Translations under genes and position numbers: made by a program
The notes under the pieces: generated by a model
Databases searched by the model: none
What the model was told of the DNA's origin: nothing
Seen by the model: the letters and a program-made list of their open reading frames with translations, nothing else
Shown: positions 33,227 through 45,448 of the stretch, piece by piece
Numbering within the stretch: position 1 is the stretch's first letter
How the letters are laid out: each line of letters starts with the position of its first letter
Assembly: GCA_964036275.1 (NCBI GenBank)
Contig: OZ038433.1
Span: 1,709,013 to 1,773,012 of the forward strand
Direction: 5' to 3'
Length of the DNA stretch: 64,000 nucleotides
Source: Litoditis marina
Lineage: Eukaryota; Nematoda; Chromadorea; Rhabditida; Rhabditidae

Positions 33227-36200
33227 ATGAAGTGGCTGCTTTGTATCTTGGTCTCTGTTTCTCTGCTCTCCCCAACTCTCGCGCTCGTAACCAAAGAGGA
33301 AATAAGCCTCACCATACAGGTGGAGGCCGGAAAGGTATATTTTTCTCTCTCTATCTCTCTCTCTCGCTCTGTCTCTCTTTCGCTCTCTCTCTCTCTCTCT
33401 CTTTCGCTCTCCCTCCCTCCCTCTACCTTCCTTTTTCTTCCTTTTTTCATTTCTCTCTCTTCTCCTTTTTTCTACATTCGTTTATTTGCCGTATTTCAGA
33501 CCGAGTGTTTCTTCCTACCGGTGGATAATCCTTCCTACCACACCTTGGAGCTGTCTTACCGAGTCAGTTATTTTATAGTTCGTTTCATTCCCACTGAGAC
33601 CCATTGGCATCGTGCCAAAATTTTCGAATCACTATTCCTTAGAGCAGATACAAGTATTCTGAAGACAACTTCCATTCACGCGCTTTTAAGAAGTTGAACA
33701 ACCGTCAACAGAGATTTCAAGTTTTTTGAAAAACTCGTGGTTTAAATTTTAAAAAAGTGGTTTAAATTAACCTGGAATATTCATTGGCACGCTGTCAAGT
33801 CTCAATAGGAATGACCGGAACTATATATGTTACTGTATGTGTGATATTATTCATAGATATCGTCATGAGTGAGATTAGCTTTATCTTGAGTTCTGATTGA
33901 CGAACTTCGAACACTGTAATATCGTCTGACTCCTGTTTCTACAATCAAATTGCTGGGTTCAACATACTTTTCGAATGTTTTAGTGTTCTCCGAAACTGGT
34001 GGGAGTGAGATGCTTGAATTTCTGAAGAATTGTGGAAATTGCACCGTACTTATTCTACGTTGAAACGGACCATAATTTCAATATTTGGAAACTATGTTTT
34101 AGTTTGACCACTCTACGACTGACCTAGCTGTATTTCGAGTTCAACCCGTCAAACGCTTGGGATTGACCTGAACTTTGTGAACCTACGCATAGATTTTCGG
34201 GTTTCTGAACGTCTTGAAAATTAAGTTGAATTGGAATCAAATTCTTGTACAGAAATAAAAGAGTTTTAAGGTTAGCATTTTCACTCGAATATTGATTTTC
34301 AGATGGTCTACTATGGAGAGAATGACATAAATGTGCAAGTCCATTCCCCTATGAACGAACTTCTGGCCAATGACGTCATGCTGCAATCGAACAGTTTACG
34401 GTTGGATAATTTCTCACGAACTATCAGTTTAAACAAGAAAAACATCTGTATGTCGATGATATTCAATTGTCGGTACTCAAAATGTCTCGATGATTAGATA
34501 ATTTTACTACCATTTCGTAGTGTAGTTAAATATCAAATATATACTTTGCTGACTCCAATACAAATACAAATGTAATTGATGTTCAGACGGACAGGTTAAC
34601 CACTACTCTCATTTATGTCTCTCCTCACTCTAGTTACAACAAAAATAGTTTATATGTACATAAAGTCGTCAAGTGGATGAATTGAAAACAGTGCAACTGT
34701 TCTCTCAGAATATTGATCTTCTGATCATGATCATTACAGTATCCCCATCTCGGGAAGCCCTCTCGGAGACTATTCGGTGTGTTTTGACAACTCGTACAGT
34801 GTGATGACTGGTAAAACGGTTGGTTCTTTCATTTTTTCAGAATAACTACCGTGTGTGGTACCTGGAAGAAAGGGGTCTTCAATTCAAAAAGAGGTTATAT
34901 AGGAGCTCAGAGCTTATCCAGTGCCATCACTTATGAGTTTCACATGGCATAAACAGATAGGGTTTGCTCTTCCCAGAGCAGGACTATACAGTGTACTTCG
35001 CCCTATATCGCTGTGTTTGTAGTTTGATTCTGTTGCTTTCTGGTCGCACTTCGTGAATTAAGGCGATTGGTAGGTGACGAGCGATGGTACATTTTTCCTA
35101 ATATAATCGATTCCGACTGAAATTTATATTTTCAGGTTGCCTTGTCGATCTATCTGTTGAATGCGGCCGGAAATCAGCCGGACGACGATTGGGCCGATGT
35201 CGAACTCACGCCGACTCAGACACTGGATGTCACCGTAGAGGTGTTCAAGGTACATATACGACTATATCTGAGTTGTAGTTTGATCTCCCATACACATCAT
35301 CGAGTAATTGTTTGCTCTAGAACTCAGCTGAAGTACAGTGTGATCAAACTACAAACACAGCAGAACAGATCAACTTCTTCTAGTCGGACCACCGACCTCC
35401 CCTCTACACCATTTACCATACGTAGATTCAAAATTTGAATGTATGTTTTTTCTAGAGAATGGAGAGCAGATACATCTGTGTCAAGTATAGTTCTCCAAAA
35501 CACTTGCTTTTATTCCATTTGTACTGCACGTGAGGTTTTCAACACTCAGAGAGCTACCAAATCTTAGTTGTAGTTTTATCTCGATTTCGACTGATAAGAA
35601 ACAGGATCAAACTACAAACTATTACGAATAGAGCAATCAATGGCGGACAAATCTGGTCAAGAAACACGTTGAGATGAGAAGTTGTTAGAAGCTTTTGAAG
35701 AAACACATGTAATCGCTTTTCCATGATAAAGACTATGTATGCCGTTTGTTTTCAGTCCTCCACGGCGAATATCAAGAACAATCTGAATCGTATTAGCAGC
35801 TCAATGAGTTCGATAAAGCAAATCACCCAACAGGTATGGTAGTACTACCGTAGTTTTGTAGATTCAGAAGTGTATTGTAGAAATTGTAAATACGAGTAGG
35901 CTGTCTGGACAACCCTGTTACCAGTAGCATAGTGCATCAATTGCTAAGCTGAATCTAACAAATTATTTGCTCTCAATCTGTTAGTTTGAAGTGGAAGTTG
36001 TTGCGCTTGAGTATAGTGTATGACAGTAATACAAGCCCACCGTTTAGCTCAAATGTGAACTTTGTATAACACTTTGCCACCATACTCGGTCACAGGTGAG
36101 AACCACATGTAGACAAATAACTGCACAACTTTGGTTCAGAGGTATGTAAGTTAACGTGGTGTATTCCATCTTGAATTCTTTTTTGAACTTTTTGAATTGA

Positions 36201-36625
36201 ATTTGAATTTGAATTTTTAATGGATTTTCCAGAGCCTAATAAATGGAGGGCGGTGTCTAGGTTCTACGTAAAGTAAAGTTCCAATATTTCCAAACTGGCC
36301 TAGGCAATCGAACTCTATTTTACAGGATCGCTTCCGGGGAGAACGGAATTTCGAGAATGTAAACTACTGGGGCATTGTCAACACCTTTGTGATGTTCGTG
36401 TCCGTCGCTGTACAGGTACGGTATTCGTTTTCTGCGATGTGTCAAACTAGCCATTTTTAAAACGTAAGATGCGCCTATAAACTTATCAAATTGTGGTAAA
36501 TTACCAAATTTCAAAGTTAGGATTTGTCAACTTTTCATTTCTTTCTCATTTAGGTCTTCCTTGTTCGTAGTCTGCTAACGGAACGGTCCCTTGTCGGAAA
36601 AGTGCTACGCGGAGGATATTATTGA
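33227..36625 (+). CDS. p24/TMED family cargo receptor, copy 2
   Basis: A 233-aa tandem paralogue of the gene at 28755-32181. Exons: 33227-33334, 33500-33562, 34303-34400, 34740-34818, 35136-35249, 35756-35833, 36326-36415, 36554-36625. Signal peptide MKWLLCILVSVSLLSPTLAL, GOLD-domain cysteines in TECFFL and SVCFDNSYS, coiled coil (NIKNNLNRISSSMSSIKQI), and a membrane segment (WGIVNTFVMFVSVAVQVFLV). The cytosolic end (RSLLTERSLVGKVLRGGYY) has no dilysine or diphenylalanine signal. Six intron positions match copy 1 in place and phase; the intron after 33334 is extra. The donor of exon 3 (TTACG/GTTGGA) was chosen because it alone restores the phase and the R-I-P-I join. AATAAA at 36660-36665. 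Confidence 0.9.
33341..33420. repeat. CT microsatellite at a splice donor
   Basis: (CT)n tract with CGCTCT variants, six bases after the GTATAT donor of the first p24-2 exon, so nearly the whole 165-bp intron is pyrimidine-rich. Confidence 0.85.
33574..33825. repeat. TATAGT...CCACTGAGAC fold-back, family D copy 1
   Basis: TATAGTTCGTTTCATTCCC at the left is complementary to GGAATGACCGGAACTATA at the right. It lies in p24-2 intron 33563-34302, 11 bp after the donor. Confidence 0.75.
35267..35361. repeat. Fold-back, family B
   Basis: GAGTTGTAGTTTGATC to GATCAAACTACAAACACAGC, in p24-2 intron 35250-35755. A half-copy (GCTGTGTTTGTAGTTTGATT, 35011-35030) precedes exon 35136-35249, and a second copy follows at 35564-35620. 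Confidence 0.75.
35564..35620. repeat. Fold-back, family B (short)
   Basis: TTAGTTGTAGTTTTATC to GGATCAAACTACAAACT in the same intron as the copy at 35267-35361. Confidence 0.65.
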
Positions 36626-36928
36626 TACTTTTTCCAATAGTTGTGTTATAAAGTTACAGAATAAAACGTTTTTGATAGGTTCACGGTTGGCCAATGATTC
36701 TTTCAACAATTTGAGCTTCCACTTTGTGATCTTCACGTTTTGGATTTTTTTATGAATTTGGTGAACAGAAGCCACCAAACTTTTACAATGACAAACTTGG
36801 GTTCTCCCTGAAACTCGCGTCTGGGTTTATTCAAATTATGCGATACCAGTTCGTCACACGTTTATTACCGAAACAATAACTACAATAATTTACACTATGT
36901 ACATGAGTTTTGTCGTTGAGCCAACTGT

Positions 36929-38394
36929 TCAATTCTTCTTCGGCTTCATGGCGTCTTGGGCAGCATCTTTGATGTCGGTAGCCTGAAATAGAGAAGATAC
37001 AGAATTTAAAATTAGAGGTTTATTAGGGTTATCATGAACAACACGTCGGTGCTCAGTGAATGAATGAATTATCACTTGCTGAAGATAATCTCCTACAACG
37101 TACACGTGAAAAAGTCCCGTTTGAAATGTCCACACATGAAAGACACAATATTAAGTGAGAATTCATTCAAACCTCTTCAAAACACTAGACCATCCCGTCA
37201 CAAGACTAAAACTTATGCGAGCTAACATAAACGTTCCGAGTAAAAACTAATGTGGCACATACAAATGGAAAAACTGGGAGAAAACATACAATCATACTCT
37301 ACACACTTATCCCTCCACCCCCGTGGAACTATCACCCCCACCCACATTCAACTGAAACACAGAAAAAACTACTGGTTCATCTCAAAAATCACGTTAGAAA
37401 TGAGGGTGGTACCAACCTTTTCAGTGGTCTTATTGACAGTCTCCTTGGCAGACGCCTTGGCGCCGCGCGCGGCATCCATGGTCTTGTTGGCAGCCGCCGC
37501 GGCAACATTCTCCGCATTGCGCGCGGCCTCCGCGGTCCGCGAGGCGGTTCGCTCGGCGACCTTCTTCGCGTCGCGCGCCAGCTCCCCGGCCTTCTCGCTG
37601 ACCTTCTCGCCCACCTTGTGACCTACCATGTCCTCGTAGGCATGCACAACCGTCTCCTGAAACAAGATATTATGGGGAGGAAATTATGAGTAGAGAGTAG
37701 TTCAAATTGTATACAAACTACGTATTTAATAAACAAGGCATGAGCTAGTTGTATAATTAGTTACTATCTAAAAGTGAGTAGTTACAGGTGGAAATACACC
37801 TTTTCGGCCTCTCGTTTAGGAAGTGACAAATATCTGAAATGTAGTTTGGTAGTTGGACTGAAAAATACTGGGTACGCATGGATGGTATCTCAGTAAATCT
37901 AAGATGAATGTCACAAACTAAGCTAGTTTAACTGGTAGCAAGACAAAACATGCGACTACGGCCGAGTTGAAACAGAAATAAACGAGTTGGTTACCTTGGC
38001 TCCATGGGCCATTTGGACTGTCTTGTCGAAAGCTGTCTTGATCGGCTGCTTGGGAACCTGGAAAACCTCAATTCTTCCTCGAGAAATCTTTCTTAACACC
38101 TAATTAATGAGAACTTTCCAAAATTCCTAATGATCAGGATATTCATATTCAAATCGTTCAGAACCGCAATAACTTTTTTTCGAGAAGTCACTTCAGTTGC
38201 ACGAACACCACTAACTTTTCTAGCCTCGCTCTAGCCTAAAACTATAAGAATTAACTTTTCTAGCCTCGCTCCAGCCTAAAACTATGAGAATTTTCTTTTG
38301 AAAATTCAAACTTTTTGAAGATATCGTCTATCAGTTCTCGTTCGGAATGAGGTATTCTACTTGAAGAAACATAAAAGAAACTCACTCTGTTCAT
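36929..38394 (-). CDS. LEA-like hydrophilic protein 1 (group 3 LEA type)
   Basis: A 121-aa protein without signal peptide or membrane segment. Exons in transcript order: 38394-38386 (only Met-Asn-Arg), 38057-37995, 37656-37417, 36982-36929; all joints are in phase 0. The large exon is Ala/Lys/Glu-rich with degenerate 11-residue repeats (KAGELARDAKKVAER, TAEAARNAENVAAAAANK), predicting a long amphipathic helix as in group 3 LEA proteins, which protect proteins and membranes during drying. The end PKKN is basic. A TATA box (38465-38474) lies about 75 bp upstream of the ATG, and a poly(A) signal is at 36866-36861. A similar low-complexity helical protein with another role is possible. Plus-strand ORFs over 37250-37689 are antisense shadows. 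Confidence 0.75.
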
Positions 38395-38464
38395 TTTGAT
38401 AAAAGTATTGCGGAATCTCTTAGCAAGTAGGAATAAGGTCTGCTCTAGGCAGACAGTTAGAGGG

Positions 38465-38474
38465 GTATATATAG
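38465..38474 (-). promoter_or_regulatory. TATA box of LEA-like gene 1
   Basis: CTATATATAC on the minus strand, 71-80 bp upstream of the start codon at 38394. It is a clear TATA element; the other genes lack an obvious one. Confidence 0.6.
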
Positions 38475-38776
38475 AAGGAAAACAACATGTTTGTACTGGG
38501 AAATGTTTCTCTGCTCGTCTGCACTCTCCTGTCTCGACATGCTGTTTCGTCAAAAACTAGACGACAACAAATAGAAGACCAAACATCCCCCTGCTGTTTT
38601 CGACAACACCAATCGAGCCTATATGTCTGAAGACCCGTTAGCTCAGAGAACTCGAAATCTGAGCTTCAACAAGTTGGATAGTGGCCCACAAACCAATGTC
38701 CAGAATACAGTGTCTATCACCTCGAAAGTGCAGCTTGTCAGAATCAAAAATATTGATTTTCAAGACGGTTTACCAA

Positions 38777-38990
38777 AATGCAACCCGGTTGCATGTGTAC
38801 AAAACTGTTGGTTGCGTTCAAATGCAACCAAATTTACTCTTTTGGTTATGTTAAGTAATTTTGGTTGCATTTGAGATGCAACCCGGTTGAATTCGAAATG
38901 CAACCAGGTTGCATTTGGAAGCAACCAACCGTTTTGTACACATGCAACCGGGTTGCATTTTGGTTGCATGCAACCCGGTTGCATGTGTAA
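38777..38990. repeat. GGTTGCA/TGCAACC fold-back element
   Basis: Imperfect inverted repeat made of TGCAACCCGGTTGCATG units. The left arm has TGTGTACAAAACTGTTGGTT and the right arm AACCAACCGTTTTGTACACA. It lies about 0.4 kb upstream of LEA-like gene 1. Confidence 0.8.
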
Positions 38991-39805
38991 TTGGCCTATT
39001 TTCATTGCAACGTTTTAGATATAGAAGACACTACCGAACTTTCCAGAAAATCCAACAACGTCAACATATAAAACTTTGACCTAGAAGTTTGAGCATAGTA
39101 CTCTAGAGGGATATAAGTGAGTGAAACAATTATTATATAGAACGAGCTCTGATAAGCAATAAAAAAAAACAGTTCAAATTGTTGGTTTTGAAACGTGCTA
39201 TATGCGGTTTTAGAATGTGGTATGTTTGATTGAATAGTGGGATTTTAAGTTGAAATGTGGGTTTATTGGTTATAAAGTCCGATTCTGAATAATGCACTTA
39301 GGTAGATGATAGACTAGGCCACGGATTATAATTATGGTACTAACTCTTCAAAAAGTGGATGAAACGCTGTGAGTGATACAACTTTCGATGAGTAAACATG
39401 CTGTTCTTATGTTCACACAGATCGAACCCGAACACGTTTTTCTCATGTAATAGGCCACAACCTGCTTTTAGGGTTCAAGATCTGCACTTTTCCTACCTTC
39501 ATTATACTTTTTTTTTTTACTATTTCCAAAAACAAGCTAATACTATGTATGTTGTACTTTATTGCTGTGCTTTGTGATAGTTCGGTTCCGCTACTTTTCG
39601 GTCGATACTCACAACTATATAACGGCGGGTATTGAGTTGGAACTACATTACTACAACGTAACAGTAACGTTCATCCTTACTAGCGTCGTTCTAGAGATCG
39701 GTGGAACTGTCAAATATCTTATAGAGATAGTGTAGGTCTCAGTGTTCTGTGTAGACGTTGCCAGGATGTTGTCTTGGATTCGCAGAAGAGATATTCAAGT
39801 CGTGG

Positions 39806-40040
39806 TATAGTTCACATAGTTCCTACTGGGACTCCTACAGTAACCTTACAAACTTTCCAGACGGTGTTGTGAAACTAACTATTAAGTTCATCAAAAATCC
39901 TCTCGTATACTTACTGTACCTGAGAACTAGAATGAGGTGCGAAAATTCTCAACCTTTCCGATCACAAGTGAGTGAGGAAAACAGCTTGAAAGTTTCAAAA
40001 TCCGAGTGTCGGAGTCTTAGTAGGAATGGAAAAGACTATA
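39806..40040. repeat. Family D fold-back, copy 2
   Basis: TATAGTTCACATAGTTCCTACTGGG to TAGTAGGAATGGAAAAGACTATA. The interior matches 48431-48663 in inverse order (GAGAACTAGAATGAGGTGCG and its complement). Confidence 0.75.
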
Positions 40041-40453
40041 GTATGTTGTGCCGCAATTGCGACTATGTATAAGAATCCAAAAACTAACTGAGATAGATGT
40101 GCACTTCTCTCGGACATACTCAACTTACAACCCTATTCCCGTCACTTCAGGTAACGAGAGCTATTTTTATATTGCTCGTGCGAGATTAAACAACGGCTTT
40201 GTTGCGTAAAGCACTTCCTTTTCCTAAACTGCACATTAACATCTATCTAATCCTTGTTGGCGTAGGATGTGGTCACGGTTACATAGAATCCTCTCCCATC
40301 CTACTCAGTCTTCTATGATTAGATTCTGTATGACATCTTCATATTATACCCTCCGTTCGCCCACACTAATGCAAGCCCATACGGTGAATGCTTTCAGAGT
40401 ACATATGCTAGAAGATCCCGGCACCCTCATCATATCCTGCGTCTCCTCAAACA

Positions 40454-40689
40454 TATAGTCGTTTTCATTCCTACTGAGACTCGTACAGTAGGAATACAAA
40501 ACTTTCAATACGTTTAAATTAATTTAATGTTATCAGAGAGGTCTACGGTTCCGATAAATGATTCTGTTACCATATTGCAATAAGTGTACCAAAATGTTTC
40601 CGACAGAGGTTAATTTCACATCAGAAAACAGTTATTGGAAAATTTGAGTATGTACTGTAGGAGTCTCAGTGGGAATGTTGTCGACTATA
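40454..40689. repeat. Family D fold-back, copy 3
   Basis: TATAGTCGTTTTCATTCCTA to AGTGGGAATGTTGTCGACTATA, with internal CTACTGAGACTCGTACAGTA and its complement. Confidence 0.75.
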
Positions 40690-40780
40690 CGCTATTTCTC
40701 GTCTCTTACATCCCGGTGGGAGAGCGAGAGACGCAGGATGGGATGAAGGTACCGGGATTTTCTAGCATACGTACTCTGAT

Positions 40781-40860
40781 GTGTGTGTGTAGTTTGATCT
40801 CGTTGCTTTTTGGTTGAATTTCGGGAAATCTGTCGTGTATCGAGATCAAGCTACAACGAA
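40781..40860. repeat. Fold-back, family B
   Basis: GTGTGTGTGTAGTTTGATC to GATCAAGCTACAACGAA. Confidence 0.6.
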
Positions 40861-41205
40861 GATTTGGTAGCCCTTAGAGTACCAAACAAACAGAACGTTT
40901 GGTTGTGATGGATGCAAAATACAAATAGGGTTGAGAAAATCACACACATATTAGAAACATATATAAGTTTTTGTAAAACCAAAGTTAAGCTACAACTTCT
41001 TACTGTACTCACGTAGGAACTACATGAAGCGCCAGAGTTTATCTGGTCGTTGGTCCAACATCATTCCTGGGGTGTCGTGCAAACATCTGAGCACGTTTGC
41101 TGAAACATCGCGACTTTTTCATCACATCCTGCGTCTCTCCCATTGCTCACTATTTCGCACCACTCGTTTACCGATGAGATATAAGAGCAACGAAATAACT
41201 TATGT

Positions 41206-41329
41206 TTAAAGCAAGACGATTATGTGGACCAATTCCGTGTCAACGGTCCTTTAAACTGCCATTGAAAAACGTATTGTAGTTTAAAGGACTGAAGCGTTGC
41301 GATTGGACCACATAATCGCCCTTCTTTAA
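41206..41329. mobile_element. TTAA fold-back MITE, family A copy 10
   Basis: TTAAAGCAAGACGATTATG to CGCCCTTCTTTAA, full length, intergenic. Confidence 0.85.
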
Positions 41330-43851
41330 AGAATCCGTTCCGCTCTAATTTTGACTTATGAGTTAACAATATGACCCTTTGGCAAATGGAAAACCATTAT
41401 CAAAAATATATACTTTTATATCTCTATCTTGGTACGTTTGCTCAGAAAAGCGGCTTACGTAATGACACCGATAGGGGAGTTGCGTACGGGGTATGCTCCA
41501 AATAGCCTATAGAAGTACAAAAATATTTTTAAAACTTTCTTGCATATACGAAAACACAATTAGAGACTACAAAATGAAAAAAATCCGGACGTAAAGGAAC
41601 CAAGTCGAGTTGCGTCACAGTGAAAATGTTCATGTCCTCTTTTTTAATGTTTGATGTTATGCAAACTTTACAAATTTTCAATATGATAGTTTTTGCATGG
41701 TCTATGCGAAGACATTGCGAAACATTTTTGAGCTTTTTGAATTTTTGGTGAAACTCAGATTATAGCGGAACGGTTTCTTTAAGGAGACGCATGTTAGCGT
41801 GCAACAGCCGAAATGTTCATGAATACGGAATATGTATGCAAAACGCCCCTGTCTCAACGATCTCATCCTGCATCTCTTGCTTTACACTAGAAGTTCATCC
41901 CGCTGTGGAGAGAAAGAAAGTGAATCGAAAGTGATTGAAAAGACAGAGGTTGCACGCAGCTCCAAGGGATGTTGTTGCGTACAACTTAAGAGTGTGTCTT
42001 CAGAATCTCATCAGCAATTGATGAGATATTGCTTGCTCATGCGGTGTCTGATGAAGTTTTTGAGGGATTGCTACCGCCCGAGGAAGGTTTTGTGAAGGTT
42101 TTGCGCTCAGCATAGGTGTCATTTGGAATCGAACTGAAATTTCACGGCAGATTACAACGAACGATTTCTGTGCGTTTTCGCGATACTCTTGAACGGTATG
42201 AACTTGTATAGGAATGGCAGCTTGATCTGCGTATAGAGAGTGACCAAATCTTCGTTGAAGTTCGATTTCGATACACAGACACACCATAGTTTAGGAATGT
42301 CGACCGAAATCGGGCCCTCAAAATCTCCCTCAAAATCTACCTTTATTGGACCCCCGTTTTGTGTCTCTTGTATACTTAATCTCCCAAACTAATCTTCACT
42401 TTTTTAACACTCGTTTTCACACTAATCTATAATGGGTCCAAACTAGACTCAGCGGGATTGGGGAGCATCACCGTATATAGGGTTGTTGCTGTAGAAAGAG
42501 CGAGCCCTATTTAGAGTTCGCTCTTTGGAAAGCAAGCCTTATACGTTGCAGGTTGCCCGTTCCCGCTGTGTTTTTAGTTCGATATCATTGTTCAAACTCC
42601 GTAATTTATTCGAGAACAAAAACTACGACTGATATTTTTTTCGTTCTCTCTACACACACAGTCCTGTTTCCGAATCACGTTCTTTCGTTCTTTGTACTCG
42701 AATGGTGAGATAGCTACATGAATCGCTCAAACAGAAAACATATACATAAACGGTAGAGTAGAGTGGAAGAGTGATTAAAGTGTCGTACAGTTTGACGGAA
42801 AGCCTTTCCTGATGCAAGTTATCCTTTTCTTGAAAATAGGGTAGGCACAATGCAACAAATATTGCAACAAATATTTGCAAAATATGTAGCGGCTATGAGC
42901 CTGAATTAATAGAGTTTGATGGAGAAAAAGACCATCTTCGTTTACTCGTTAATTATCGTACTCAAGTGTATCATTGCAATGTCACGGACCCAACTTGTGA
43001 CATGACAATGACAAGCCTTTACTTTCACCCGTTCAGGGAAAAGTTCCAATGAACTCTCGTTCCCCTATTGTTTCTTCTTGCTGTACAGTATCAATGAGAA
43101 AATTGTAATCAACGTTTCGCGAGCTCTAAGGAAACTTTTCTGTATTTTCAAATTTCAAATTTCTGTATTTTTGTGCACTTCACAAACACTCGTTATAATG
43201 TGTTTGTTTGTAAAACAAAGCAAACAACATAGTTCGAAGTTTCACATGAACACAGCAGAGCTCTACGTACGGTTGACCAAAACTATAAAAAATACTAATG
43301 TTGCAAAAACGTGAAGCACATGTACCGAAGCCAAGATTATTGTAAAAATATAGTTCACATGAGAGCTTGGGTATACAGCACTCTTTCTCTACTTGTTGAG
43401 TAACATTTAGTTAAGAAAGTCACCTTTCAATCCTCTGCTCAACTTGAAGTATAGTCTTTCTCTAGTACGATTTATGAGAAAAAAGTAACCCTTCCTTCAT
43501 TCACTCTGTTTTCTGGCTTTTTTCTGTTATTCTCGTTTCGGGTGCATTAGCACTCAAAAGCACCCTCGTGTTTTCGACCCCCTCCTTGTTTTCTCTTTCA
43601 GGCAGTCGCCTGACTGCTATATAACTAGCACTTCAAGTTAAGATCAAAGACCAAATTGGTTTTGGAGAACACTTACTAAAACTGCTTTTTTTCTGTTTAT
43701 CCTATCCCCATCCTCTGATAATTTGTGTTTTACTTTGGATTCAAAAACTCAATAAACTATCATCAAGAGCAGAACAAATTTATTTATAGTACGAAGAGAA
43801 AATTATTTACATAACACTGTACAGTAGGAATCAGGAATGCTGGATAGACGG

Positions 43852-45190
43852 TCAGTGTCCGTGCAGTTTTCGGCCGGCTTCCTTTGCGACGCCACCGGCA
43901 GCGTCAATACCATGCCCAGCCTGGAAAGAACATGATCATGCAACATTGAAACCACGGATGAAACATTCAAGTGGAGGTATAAAACACATTTGACGCTGGT
44001 TACATTTTTACATTCTCGAAGACATTTGGGCAAATTATGTGCCAATAGCGCCAGTAGTCATTAATGTACCAATACGAATATCATGTAAGTATGCAGTAGA
44101 ATTTTCGTGGTACTGAGCGATGAAACTTAGTACTAAAAAGTTACTTTTCCCAGTTTAGGGGATGATTTTATCAGGGTTCTAGTTTGATCACATCTACCAT
44201 CATCGCCTATCATTTGCAACTGAAAACAGCCCGATCAAACTACAAACACAGCATAACGCACACCTACAGTCTTCCCACCAATTCTGTCATTTCTATACCA
44301 TCTGCAGTAAATAATGTGCTTAGTATAGGATTCACTTCCTTCAAAGCGAAACCATACGATGTGATCCCGCTGAATCTCCCACATCCTATACCGCTAAGTT
44401 TGTAGTTGTCCCCGTTATTGATTGAAACTTGCAATTTAAGGTGTGCATCGAGTTCAAACTACAACTCTACGACGATCAACCCCTATACCTTCTGTGCGAC
44501 GTTTTCGGCAGCCTCCTTCCCCTTGTGCACGGCCTTCCCGGCTTTCTTCTGAGTCTTCTCGAAAGCGTCCTGAGCAGCCTCCTGCAAACAGAAATCAATA
44601 AGTCAGGCACGATGTCGATTAATGGGAGATCAAAAACTACAGTACTATACATTCGGGATGCATAAGAGAGAAAAGTATACGCCCCAGTATTTTTCCCTTG
44701 CCATCACTACCATGGTTACGCGAAATTGGTTCTCGCGAAATTGGTTTGCCTGGCTCTTTATGGCATTCTAACTACGGTATAACCAAATTGAAAGAGAGAC
44801 GTACCTTAGCTTGATGCGCCTTTTCTCTAGACTTGTCGGCTCCAGATTTTGAATGACCCTTCTGGAAATGAGAACAACATTCAATAAATTCTTATTTTTT
44901 CAGAACATGTTAGGGAGTGAGTGATATATCACAAGTTCCGTTCCAAATACAACCATCTTATTAGGCACGTTTCGCCTTGCTTATCTGACTATCAAAATAG
45001 GGTCAAAATTATACTAATTCCAATGTTCGAATGTCTCTCAATTGTTTTCTTCGAGTTCTCCTATACCAGTATTACAGAGTGAATCAGTTGAATTATGCCA
45101 ACAAAATACTGTTTCTGTTCCCCACAACAAAAAAACCTTTCCCCACAAACAGAAAAAGCGATGGAAAACTGAAGCCGAACTTACCTTCAT
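43852..45190 (-). CDS. LEA-like hydrophilic protein 2
   Basis: A 74-aa protein. Exons in transcript order: 45190-45185 (Met-Lys only), 44861-44805, 44581-44489, 43920-43852; all phase 0. It is Lys/Ala/Glu/His-rich and without hydrophobic stretches (KSGADKSREKAHQAK, DAFEKTQKKAGKAVHKGKE, ENVAQK), again with LEA-like 11-residue spacing. A Gly-rich tail follows (AGHGIDAAGGVAKEAGR). It shares with LEA-like gene 1 the strand, a minute first exon, phase-0 introns, a TATA box and a short length, so the two are probably old tandem paralogues. Poly(A) signal at 43784-43779. The LEA assignment rests on composition and repeat pattern only. Confidence 0.7.
44176..44252. repeat. Fold-back, family B
   Basis: GTTCTAGTTTGATCAC to CGATCAAACTACAAACACAGC, in LEA-like gene 2 intron 43921-44488. 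Confidence 0.7.
44393..44470. repeat. Fold-back, family B
   Basis: GCTAAGTTTGTAGTTG to GTTCAAACTACAACTCTA, in the same LEA-like gene 2 intron. Confidence 0.6.
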
Positions 45191-45247
45191 GATGAAAGTG
45201 ATAGCTCCAGTAGTAAAATGGAACTGAGGTCTGTTTTGCTGGCTGCC

Positions 45248-45255
45248 TTTTTATA
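45248..45255 (-). promoter_or_regulatory. TATA box of LEA-like gene 2
   Basis: TATAAAAA on the minus strand, about 58 bp upstream of the start codon at 45190. Confidence 0.6.
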
Positions 45256-45448
45256 GTAGTTGCTCACGACAACATGTTTACTACAAATGAGTATCTCTGC
45301 GTATCTCTCTTTCGTGCGCTCTCTAATCACAGCACGGTTTTTGGGTCAACAGACAAAGTCTCAAGAATCTCCGAATCTATGGAAAGGGGCTTAAAGCAGT
45401 GGCAATCGATGATTAGAAGCTTATGTGAGTTAGATAGTAGATAGCATA

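Larger units (their letters stand above)
39000..43851. other. Gene-poor interval between the two LEA-like genes
   Basis: No exon chain could be assembled on either strand. It contains two family D fold-backs (39806-40040, 40454-40689), a family B element (40781-40860) and family A copy 10 (41206-41329). The minus ORF at 42000-42287 is open for 95 codons but shows no domain or splice context I could interpret. Confidence 0.5.

Noticed and set aside
33011..33697. 228-codon plus ORF read as a single gene
   Set aside because: It fuses 5' flank, p24-2 exon 1, a CT-repeat intron and exon 2. The p24 family match requires the intron to be removed.
37250..37689. Plus-strand ORFs of 123 and 145 codons
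   Set aside because: They are antisense to the GC-rich LEA-like exon 37417-37656, which has matching splice sites and phases on the minus strand.
38777..38990. Regular TGCAACC repeats considered as a CRISPR array
   Set aside because: The host is an animal, units are palindromic and irregularly spaced, and there are no spacers of constant length.
42000..42287. 95-codon minus ORF in the LEA interval
   Set aside because: No recognisable motif and no neighbouring exon with matching phase was found; left as an unassigned open frame.
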